NCBI GenBank assembly: GCA_905235875.1
Contig: CAJONL010000137.1
Coordinates: 1-12,759, forward strand
Direction: 5' to 3'
Source: an uncultured Bacilli bacterium
GTDB lineage: Bacteria; Bacillota_I; Bacilli_A; RF39; UBA660
Length of the DNA stretch: 12,759 nucleotides
In this document: positions 6,852-12,759 of the stretch, piece after piece
How positions within the stretch are numbered: the first letter of the stretch is position 1
How the letters are laid out: the number at the start of each line of letters is the position of its first letter
Position numbers and translations under genes: made by a program
Notes under the pieces: model-generated
Told to the model about the DNA's origin: nothing
The model's input: the letters and a program-made list of their open reading frames with translations, nothing else
The model's database searches: none

Positions 6852-8276
6852 ATGAAGACAAGAACTAGATTTGCTCCATCACCAACTGGATTTATGCATG
6901 TTGGTAATTTGAGGACTGCTATTTTTGAATATTTAATAGCAAAAAAAACTGGTGGAGATTTTATATTAAGAATTGAAGATACTGATCAAGCTCGTAAGGT
7001 AGAAGGAGCAACACAGTTTATTTATGATACTTTGAAGTTATGTGGGTTTGATATTGATGAAGGACCACTTAATCCTGGTGAATACGGACCATATGTACAA
7101 AGTGAAAGACTAGATTTATATAAAAAATATGCAGAAGAATTAGTAGAAAAAGGTGATGCTTACTATTGTTTTTGTTCTAGTGAAAGATTAGATGAATTAA
7201 GAAAGATTGCTGATGATAATAAGATTCCTTTTATGTATGATGGTCATTGTAGAAATATAGATATTAATGAGGCAAAAAAGAGAATTCAAAATGGCGAAAA
7301 ATATGTTATTAGACAAAAAATGCCTAAAAATGGTGAAACTGTAGTGGAGGACTTAATTTATGGTAAAATAGTAATAGATAATAGTGTTTTAGAAGATCAA
7401 ATTCTTATTAAATCAGATGGATATCCTACTTATAATTTTGCAAATGTTGTAGATGATCATTTAATGGGGATTACTCATGTTGTACGTGGTAAAGAATATC
7501 TTGATCAAACAGCTAAATATAATCTTTTATATGATGCTTTTGGTTTTGAAAAACCTACTTATATTCATGTTGCTATGGTTTTGGGTGAAGATGGTACTAA
7601 ACTTAGTAAAAGAAATGGCGATTCATCATTTATGGATTTATATAATGAAGGATATCTACCTGAAGCAATAGTTAACTATTTAGTACTTCTTGGATGGAGT
7701 CCTAATAGTAATAAAGAGATATTTAGTTTAGATGAACTTATAAATGAATTTGATCCAAAACGAATTAGTAAAAGTTCAAGTAAGTATGATATTAAAAAAC
7801 TTAACTGGTTTAATGCACATTATATTAAAAATTTAGATGAAGATTCTTACTTGAAGCTTGTAAAACCATTTATGAAAGAAGCATATGATTTAACAGAGTA
7901 TGATGAAAATTGGGTTAGTTATTTGGCTAATATCTATAAGAATCATATCAGTTTTGGAAAGCAAATAGTTGATGAAGTAAAGATGTTTTTTAACAAGGAA
8001 TTAGAATTGAATAATGAATGTAAAGACTTTATGAAACAAGATGGAATTGATAACTTAATTAAAGTCTTTAGGGATGAAATAAAATCTATTTCAGATTGGA
8101 ATGTTGATTCAATTAATAATGCTATTAATAATGCTAAAGAAAAAACAGGTATGAAAGGAAAAATGCTTTATATGCCTATTAGAATAAAAGTATCTGGAGT
8201 TATGCATGGTCCAGAACTTGGAGATACTATTTATTTGTTAGGGAAAGATTTAGTATTGGATAGATTAAATCAATAG
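6852..8276 (+). CDS. gltX: Glutamyl-tRNA synthetase
   Basis: Class I synthetase charging tRNA-Glu; in most Firmicutes it also misacylates tRNA-Gln for repair by GatCAB (family knowledge, gatCAB is not in the window). The preferred ATG gives 474 residues, the normal length. It begins MKTRTRFAPSPTG, with GGGTGAT (6841-6847), complementary to the 16S tail, five bases upstream. A GTG three codons earlier is also in frame but would overlap that site. Signatures: APSPTG then HVGN (16-19, the HIGH motif), KLSKR (250-254, the KMSKS motif), and a zinc-type site C106-x-C108...Y129-x3-C133. The C-terminal anticodon-binding domain is complete and ends with the usual ISGVMHGPELGDTIYLLG-like segment (VSGVMHGPELG). 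First gene of the operon; ten bases separate it from cysS. Confidence 0.97.
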   Translation: MKTRTRFAPSPTGFMHVGNLRTAIFEYLIAKKTGGDFILRIEDTDQARKVEGATQFIYDTLKLCGFDIDEGPLNPGEYGPYVQSERLDLYKKYAEELVEKGDAYYCFCSSERLDELRKIADDNKIPFMYDGHCRNIDINEAKKRIQNGEKYVIRQKMPKNGETVVEDLIYGKIVIDNSVLEDQILIKSDGYPTYNFANVVDDHLMGITHVVRGKEYLDQTAKYNLLYDAFGFEKPTYIHVAMVLGEDGTKLSKRNGDSSFMDLYNEGYLPEAIVNYLVLLGWSPNSNKEIFSLDELINEFDPKRISKSSSKYDIKKLNWFNAHYIKNLDEDSYLKLVKPFMKEAYDLTEYDENWVSYLANIYKNHISFGKQIVDEVKMFFNKELELNNECKDFMKQDGIDNLIKVFRDEIKSISDWNVDSINNAINNAKEKTGMKGKMLYMPIRIKVSGVMHGPELGDTIYLLGKDLVLDRLNQ

Positions 8277-8286
8277 GGAGGATTTT

Positions 8287-9669
8287 ATGAAGTTATATAA
8301 TACTTTAACAAGAAAAGTTGAAGAGTTTAAACCTAATTTTGAAGGTAAGGTAAAGATGTATACATGTGGTCCAACTGTTTATAATTATTCTCATATAGGA
8401 AATTTTAGAACTTATATAATGGAAGATGTTTTGGAAAAAAGTTTAAAATTTTTAGATTATGATGTAGAAAGAGTTATGAATATTACAGATGTTGGGCATT
8501 TAACTAGTGATGCTGATACAGGCGAAGATAAAATGCTAAAAGGTGCTAAGAGAGAAAATAAATCAGTACTTGAAATAGCTAAGTTTTATACTGACAAATT
8601 CTTTGAAGATTTTTTATCATTAAATTTAAAAAAACCTGAAAAAATAGTTCCTGCTACTTCAGAAATAGATGAATATATAAAAATAATTTCTGGTTTATTA
8701 GAAAAGGGATATGCTTATAAATCAGGAGATAACATATATTTTGATACAAGTAAACTTTCTAATTATTATGTACTTACTAATCATAATGAAAATGATCTTT
8801 TCGAAGGTGTAAGAGATGATGTAGATGTTGATACAAATAAAAAAAATAAAACAGATTTTGTTTTATGGTTTACGAAGTCAAAATTTGATAATCAAGAGTT
8901 AAAATGGGATTCTCCTTGGGGTATCGGTTATCCTGGATGGCATATTGAATGTAGTGGTATTTCTTTAAAATATCTAGGAGAATACTTAGATATTCATTGT
9001 GGTGGTGTAGATAATATATTTCCTCACCATACTAATGAAATAGCTCAAACCGAGTCTTTTATTGGTCATAAATGGTGTAATTTTTGGTTTCATAGTGAAC
9101 ATTTAAATGATGAAAGTGGTAAAATGAGCAAAAGTAAAGGAGAATTTTTAACTTTATCTCTACTAAAAGAAAAAGGTTATAATCCTTTATCGTATAAGTT
9201 CTTTTGTCTTTTATCACATTATAGAAAACAATTAATATTTACTTATGACAGATTAGATGAAGCATCTAAGGTGTATACTAAGTTAAAAAATAAAATTAAA
9301 AATATAAAAAATGAAGGTGAAGTTAATGATATAGATCCTTATATAGAATCATTTAAAAAAGCAATTTCTAATGACTTAAATACTTCACTAATGATTACCT
9401 GCATATATGATGTGTTAAAATCTAATTTAAATGGTGCTTCAAAATTAAAAGTTATTTCATTATATGAAGATGTTCTTGGCTTAGATTTATTGAAAGAAGA
9501 TGAAAAAGAATTAAATATTGATGAGAGTTATATAAATGAACAAATAATGTTAAGAAATGAAGCTAAGAAAAATAAAGATTATGAAACTGCTGATAGGATA
9601 AGGAACGAGTTATTAGAAAAAGGTATAAAACTTATTGATACAAAGGATGGTGTTAAATATGAGCTTTAG
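8287..9669 (+). CDS. cysS: Cysteinyl-tRNA synthetase
   Basis: Class I synthetase charging tRNA-Cys; a zinc-dependent monomer in the known family. At 460 residues it has the standard length. Visible: YTCGPTVYNYSHIGN with zinc ligand C27 and the HIGH-type motif HIGN (36-39); WHIECS with C222; PHHTNEIAQTES with H247 and E251, which complete the zinc site; and KMSKSKG (279-285). The C-terminal DALR-type helical region ends in the usual ...NKDYETADRIRNELLEKGI. The start has GGGAGG (8276-8281) upstream. In Bacillus, cysE lies between gltX and cysS; here the two genes are directly adjacent. The 3' end overlaps the next gene by 11 bases. Confidence 0.97.
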   Translation: MKLYNTLTRKVEEFKPNFEGKVKMYTCGPTVYNYSHIGNFRTYIMEDVLEKSLKFLDYDVERVMNITDVGHLTSDADTGEDKMLKGAKRENKSVLEIAKFYTDKFFEDFLSLNLKKPEKIVPATSEIDEYIKIISGLLEKGYAYKSGDNIYFDTSKLSNYYVLTNHNENDLFEGVRDDVDVDTNKKNKTDFVLWFTKSKFDNQELKWDSPWGIGYPGWHIECSGISLKYLGEYLDIHCGGVDNIFPHHTNEIAQTESFIGHKWCNFWFHSEHLNDESGKMSKSKGEFLTLSLLKEKGYNPLSYKFFCLLSHYRKQLIFTYDRLDEASKVYTKLKNKIKNIKNEGEVNDIDPYIESFKKAISNDLNTSLMITCIYDVLKSNLNGASKLKVISLYEDVLGLDLLKEDEKELNIDESYINEQIMLRNEAKKNKDYETADRIRNELLEKGIKLIDTKDGVKYEL

Positions 9670-10336
9670 TATGATAGGAAATATACTTTTTCTTGTATCT
9701 ATTTTAGTTACTATAGTAGCACAAATTCTTATTAATTCAAGATATAAAAAGTATTCTGAAATTAAAAATAACCGTGGAATTACTGGAGTTGAAGCAGCTC
9801 AAGAAATACTAAAAAGAAATGGTTTAGATAGTGTTTATGTTGTTGAAACAAGTGGCTTTTTATCAGACCATTATGACCCACATGCAAATGTTATAAGATT
9901 ATCTTCAAGTGTATTTCATGGTGACAGTATTAGTGCGATAGCAATAGCAGCACATGAGACAGGTCATGCTATTCAACATAAAGAAGGAAATGTTTTTATA
10001 AATATTAGAAATTTTATTTTTCCAGTTGTAAATATTGCTTCAAAGTTTGGATATATTGCAATCTTTCTTGGATTAATACTTGGAATGATTAAGATGTTTT
10101 ATTTAGGAATATTTATGCTTTTTGCAATACTATTTTTTCAACTTGTGACCTTACCAGTTGAGTTTGATGCTTCTAAAAGGGCACTTGTGAATTTAGAAAA
10201 ATATAGTTTAGTTACTTCAGAAGAAAAACAAGGTGCATTTAAAGTTTTAGGTGCAGCAGCTTTAACATATGTTGCAGGTCTATTAACTACTCTTTTAGAA
10301 ATAGCAAGGCTTATTTTAATGGTGCGTGATGAATAA
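9659..10336 (+). CDS. yugP: YugP-like membrane zinc metalloprotease
   Basis: Predicted membrane-embedded zinc peptidase of the YugP family (Pfam Zn_peptidase_2), whose substrates are not established. The protein is 225 residues from ATG 9659. That start is chosen because AAGGATGGTG lies about eight bases upstream and because earlier in-frame ATGs (9635, 9647) lack a site. Order: N-terminal transmembrane helix (about 5-25), SRYKKYSEIKNNRGITG, then a soluble part with FLSDHYDPHANVIRLSS and the zinc motif HETGH (H99, E100, H103), two hydrophobic segments (about 120-160), LPVEFDAS (E168 is the likely third ligand, D170) and a last hydrophobic stretch near the C terminus. It overlaps cysS by 11 bases and mrnC by 8, so translation is probably coupled. 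It is not part of this locus in Bacillus, so it is an insertion into the synthetase operon. Confidence 0.9.
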   Translation: MSFSMIGNILFLVSILVTIVAQILINSRYKKYSEIKNNRGITGVEAAQEILKRNGLDSVYVVETSGFLSDHYDPHANVIRLSSSVFHGDSISAIAIAAHETGHAIQHKEGNVFINIRNFIFPVVNIASKFGYIAIFLGLILGMIKMFYLGIFMLFAILFFQLVTLPVEFDASKRALVNLEKYSLVTSEEKQGAFKVLGAAALTYVAGLLTTLLEIARLILMVRDE

Positions 10337-10733
10337 TTATAATTTATATCAGTTATCATTTATTGGAGATGCTGTTTTTGAACTTTTAGTGAGAAAATTT
10401 TTACTTGAAAAAGGAGTACTAAAATTAAATGATCTACAAACAAAAACTCTTTTATTCGTTACTGCTAAAAAGCAATCAGAGTTTGTCAAATATTTAACTC
10501 TTAATAATTATTTGACTGTCAAAGAATTAGACATAATTCGCAAGGGTAGGAATCTAAAAACACATAAAAGTCCAAAAAATTGTGATATCATTACATATAA
10601 ATATGCCACTGCATTTGAAATTTTAGTTGGTTATTTATACTATGAAGATAAAAAAAGATTAGATGAAATATTTAAGATAATATTAGATTATAATGAAGGA
10701 TGTAATAAAGATGATAGTTTATGGAAAGAATAG
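10329..10733 (+). CDS. mrnC: Mini-ribonuclease III
   Basis: Dimeric double-strand RNase with the RNase III catalytic domain but no dsRNA-binding domain. In Bacillus it matures the ends of 23S rRNA on the assembling 50S subunit. The protein is 134 residues, typical for the family. Signatures: LSFIGDAVFELLVR with catalytic D14; KKQSEFVKYL; RKGRNLKTHKSPKN (the RRGRNAK-type segment); and ATAFEILVGYLY with catalytic E97. A GTG one codon earlier (10326) is the alternative start. Only a weak site (GGTG at 10321-10324) is present, so initiation probably depends on coupling to yugP, whose stop codon lies 8 bases inside this gene. The order cysS-mrnC-rlmB is that of Bacillus once yugP is set aside. Confidence 0.95.
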   Translation: MNNYNLYQLSFIGDAVFELLVRKFLLEKGVLKLNDLQTKTLLFVTAKKQSEFVKYLTLNNYLTVKELDIIRKGRNLKTHKSPKNCDIITYKYATAFEILVGYLYYEDKKRLDEIFKIILDYNEGCNKDDSLWKE

Positions 10734-11409
10734 TGTATATGAATATCTAAAAAAAAATAAAAAAGTGAAAAAATTATATTTGGACTATAATTTTAGTGAC
10801 AAATCTATTATTTCTCTTATAGAAAAATTAAAAATTGACCCTATTTTTCATACCAAACAAGAATTAGATGAATTTGCAAATGAAAATCATCAAGGTATAA
10901 TAATTGATGTAGGTGAATTTGAATATAGCAATCTTGATGATATTCTTAAAGAAGAAAATGGTTTAATTGTTATTTTAGATCATTTGGAAGATACTCATAA
11001 TTTTGGTGCTATTATAAGAACATGTGTTGCTGCAGGTGTAGATGGAATTATAATTCCAAAAGATAGAAGTGTTAGTGTTAATTCAACTGTTATGAAAACT
11101 AGTGTTGGTATGGCTTTAAATATAAATATTGCAATGGTTACTAATTTAAATCAAACTATTAATTATTTAAAAGACAAAAACTATTGGATTTACTCATCAG
11201 ATATGTCTAATACTAAATACACTGAAATTTCTTATGCATCAAATACCGTAATTGTAATTGGGAATGAAGGAAAAGGAGTAAGTGATTTAGTAAAAAAATC
11301 ATCAGATTATGTTATATCAATCCCTATGAATGAAAAAGTAGAAAGTTTAAATGCTTCAGTTGCTACTGGTATTATTCTATATGAAGTGGTAAGACAAAGA
11401 AGCAAATAG
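10711..11409 (+). CDS. rlmB: 23S rRNA (guanosine-2'-O-)-methyltransferase RlmB, SPOUT/TrmH family
   Basis: SAM-dependent 2'-O-methyltransferase of the TrmH family; E. coli RlmB modifies G2251 in the peptidyl transferase P-loop of 23S rRNA. The ATG at 10711 gives 233 residues starting MIVYGKNSVYEYL, which matches the usual VYGrNpV.EaL beginning. An AAGGA site lies ten bases upstream, whereas the in-frame ATG at 10693 has none. The N-terminal substrate-binding domain (1-75) is followed by the knotted SPOUT domain: motif 1 LDHLEDTHNFGAIIRT (N97, R103), motif 2 VIGNEGKGVSDLV, motif 3 SLNASVATGI. It overlaps mrnC by 23 bases, a long overlap implying coupling. In Bacillus the NYN-domain gene yacP follows; here it is missing and the sigma factor comes next. 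Confidence 0.95.
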   Translation: MIVYGKNSVYEYLKKNKKVKKLYLDYNFSDKSIISLIEKLKIDPIFHTKQELDEFANENHQGIIIDVGEFEYSNLDDILKEENGLIVILDHLEDTHNFGAIIRTCVAAGVDGIIIPKDRSVSVNSTVMKTSVGMALNINIAMVTNLNQTINYLKDKNYWIYSSDMSNTKYTEISYASNTVIVIGNEGKGVSDLVKKSSDYVISIPMNEKVESLNASVATGIILYEVVRQRSK

Positions 11410-11418
11410 GGAGGAATT

Positions 11419-11979
11419 ATGAATTATAATGATAGTGAACTAATTTACATGATAAAGGAAGATGAAAGGGCTCTTAGTACTCTTATAGAAAAATATGAGC
11501 CTCTTTATAAAAAGCTTTCTTTTTCTTTTCTTCAAAAAAATAATAATCTTGGCATTGATATAGAAGATTTAATACAACAATGTCGTATTACTACGTGTTA
11601 TGCTTTAGAAAGATATAGTTTTGATAATGATACAAAGTTTTTTTCATACTTAGTTGTATGTTTGAAAAGAGCTATTAATAATTACGCTAAAGCATTTAGA
11701 AAGAATCTTAATATATCATATTATAGCTATGAATATTTAGATAAATTATCTAATTCTGAAGATGTATTTAATACAGTTCTCGAACATGATATATTGAAAT
11801 CTATTAAAGACTTTTCTTTAAATTTAAAATTTTTAGATTCATGTATTTTTGAACTTAGAATTAATAATTTTAAATATAAAGAAATAGCTAAATTGTTAGA
11901 TATAAGTACCAAAAAAGTTGACAATTCTTTACTTAGAACTAGAAAAAAATTAGAAAAAGTTTTAAACTTTGTTTATTAG
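11419..11979 (+). CDS. sigH: Sigma-70 family factor, SigH-like
   Basis: Small alternative RNA polymerase sigma factor of 186 residues. Seen: region 2 (about 46-100) with DIEDLIQQCRITTCYALERY, then FDNDTKFFSYLVVCLKRAINNY, which fits the core-binding and -10 recognition helices; a linker; and region 4 (about 130-180) with FKYKEIAKLLDISTKKVDNSLLRTRKKL, a helix-turn-helix for -35 binding. It lacks regions 1 and 3. The position directly after rlmB is that of Bacillus sigH, which supports orthology, although it is shorter (Bacillus SigH is about 218 residues) and divergent. GGGAGGA upstream supports the ATG. In Bacillus SigH drives early sporulation and competence genes; the targets here are unknown. 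An ECF-type factor is the alternative reading; synteny favours SigH. Confidence 0.8.
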   Translation: MNYNDSELIYMIKEDERALSTLIEKYEPLYKKLSFSFLQKNNNLGIDIEDLIQQCRITTCYALERYSFDNDTKFFSYLVVCLKRAINNYAKAFRKNLNISYYSYEYLDKLSNSEDVFNTVLEHDILKSIKDFSLNLKFLDSCIFELRINNFKYKEIAKLLDISTKKVDNSLLRTRKKLEKVLNFVY

Positions 11980-11990
11980 TGTGATATAAT
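11962..11990 (+). promoter_or_regulatory. Extended -10 promoter for the two genes after sigH
   Basis: TGATATAAT gives a perfect TATAAT (11985-11990) with TG one base upstream (11982-11983). The -35 candidate TTAAAC (11962-11967, 17-base spacer) is poor, as expected for extended -10 promoters. The start would fall near 11997, about 19 bases before the next ATG. It overlaps the last codons of sigH. Confidence 0.75.
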
Positions 11991-12015
11991 TACCATAAGA
12001 TAGGCGGAATGCATT

Positions 12016-12642
12016 ATGGAAGGAAGTATTATATCGTTAAGAAATTTTATAAATGATAATGATAAGTTTGAAAATGTACGTATTCAAACTTTTTGTCGTT
12101 TAATGAAAAAAGTATCCGAAGCTATCGATAATGAAACACGTAATATTATAAGTATAAATCTGGATGATATTAAGATTAATACAACAAATGGAGAAATAGT
12201 TTTTCCACCAAATCTTTTTGTTGAAAATATTGATACTACTAAGACTATTACTAATTTCAATACTGGTATTAGTTTAATGGCTGATAGAAAAAGTACAAAG
12301 GAAAATAAAAGAGTATCTCTTGCTTTAGTTATATTAGGATGGTATGCAAATCCAGATGGGAGTGCAGTTATTAGTGATATGGAAGTATTAGAAAACTTTG
12401 ATTATTATATGAGTAAAGTACCAAACTGGCTTCAAGATTACTTTATTGGTGTTTTTAGGAGAATGGATTATGAAACTAGTTTTTCAGATTACTATAAAAC
12501 TAATTTTACAGATAAAGTAAAAAATGAAATTACTAGAGCATTTCAAGAATATAATCTTTCCGATGAACAAATGAAAAAAATTATAAAGTTAGTAGTTAGA
12601 CGTGCTGAAAATATGGCTTTGAGGGGGGAACTTAATGGATAA
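12016..12642 (+). CDS. Unrecognised soluble protein, 208 residues
   Basis: I do not recognise this family. The protein has no signal peptide or transmembrane segment and is rich in charged residues and Asn. An AGGCGG site (12002-12007) lies eight bases before the ATG, and it has its own extended -10 promoter. A central block, from TGISLMADRKSTKENKRVS on through LALVILGWYANPDG, DMEVLENF and VPNWLQDYF, looks like a conserved folded core; the C terminus (about 170-205) is helical and charged. The run of features (helix LMKKVSEAI, then ISINLDDIKIN with a following strand, then the ENKRVSLALVILGWYANP helix and a VPNWLQDYF helix) recalls in outline the C-lobe of a protein kinase, but no catalytic HRD or DFG motif is visible. 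That is a weak resemblance only. It overlaps the next gene by eight bases, suggesting a two-gene unit. In Bacillus rpmG-secE-nusG follow sigH. Confidence 0.8.
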   Translation: MEGSIISLRNFINDNDKFENVRIQTFCRLMKKVSEAIDNETRNIISINLDDIKINTTNGEIVFPPNLFVENIDTTKTITNFNTGISLMADRKSTKENKRVSLALVILGWYANPDGSAVISDMEVLENFDYYMSKVPNWLQDYFIGVFRRMDYETSFSDYYKTNFTDKVKNEITRAFQEYNLSDEQMKKIIKLVVRRAENMALRGELNG

Positions 12643-12759
12643 AAAACATTTCGGTACTGCTGAGCAAGGTATTGGAGATCACACTAAAGAAGCGATAATT
12701 AAAACAATTAAGGAATTAGGTCCAAATTTTATTGAGCTTGGAAATGCATATTTGCATAA
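12635..12759 (+). CDS. Unrecognised protein, N-terminal 41 residues (runs off window)
   Basis: The frame opens at ATG 12635 with a strong GAGGGGGGAA site (12621-12630) just upstream and stays open to the window end. It begins MDKKHFGTAEQGIGDHTKEA and continues to IELGNAYLH. The visible part is hydrophilic and helical, with no signal peptide or membrane segment. The start lies eight bases inside the preceding gene, so the two are probably co-translated. I do not recognise the family, and the visible part is too short to assign a function. Confidence 0.75.
   Translation, partial: MDKKHFGTAEQGIGDHTKEAIIKTIKELGPNFIELGNAYLH

Noticed and set aside
11955..11975. AAAGTTT-T-AAACTTT inverted repeat at the end of sigH as a terminator
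   Set aside because: The loop would be one base, the stem is all A-T but for one pair per arm, and no T run follows; it is inside the coding sequence.
1..12759. CRISPR arrays, insertion sequences, tRNA or rRNA genes
   Set aside because: No spaced direct repeats, transposase-like frames, terminal inverted repeats, or tRNA/rRNA sequence were seen by reading both strands.

Overview
The window is a low-GC, gene-dense stretch of about 12.8 kb with every gene on the + strand. It comes from a Firmicutes/Bacilli-type bacterium. Shine-Dalgarno sites are of the GGAGG type, the lysS leader is a T-box, and the gene order dusB-lysS-...-clpC-...-gltX-...-cysS-(mrnC)-rlmB-...-sigH matches the conserved yacF-to-sigH block of Bacillus subtilis. 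All tryptophans are TGG and the open frames are not interrupted by TGA, so the standard bacterial code is used and not the Mycoplasma code. The strong A+T bias and the many missing members of the block suggest a reduced lineage, such as uncultured gut Bacilli/Mollicutes-like or Erysipelotrichales-like bacteria. That placement is inference.

Layout. Positions 1-898 hold the 3' part of dusB (tRNA dihydrouridine synthase). Positions 895-1162 hold a promoter and a T-box leader with a Lys specifier candidate, followed by lysS and a terminator. Positions 2735-4420 encode a multi-spanning transporter distantly like the DcuC/YfcC family, ended by a strong hairpin terminator. Positions 4516-6777 encode a ClpC-type AAA+ unfoldase that starts at TTG, again followed by a terminator, which overlaps the next promoter. 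Positions 6852-11979 look like one tightly packed operon: gltX, cysS, yugP-like membrane metalloprotease, mrnC, rlmB and a SigH-like sigma factor, with gaps of about 10 bases or overlaps of 8-23 bases. A fresh extended -10 promoter at about 11985 then drives an unrecognised 208-residue protein overlapped by a second unrecognised gene that runs off the window.

Functionally the block is about translation: three aminoacyl-tRNA synthetases (Lys, Glu, Cys), tRNA modification (DusB), 23S rRNA maturation (Mini-III) and 23S rRNA 2'-O-methylation (RlmB). Protein quality control (ClpC, YugP) and an alternative sigma factor are also present. The genes usually found between these in Bacillus (ctsR, mcsA, mcsB, radA, disA, ispD, ispF, cysE, yacP) are absent here. 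The points most worth a second look are the non-canonical ClpC (missing the D2 sensor-2 arginine), the divergent transporter sitting where ctsR-mcsAB would be, and the unknown pair of genes after sigH.
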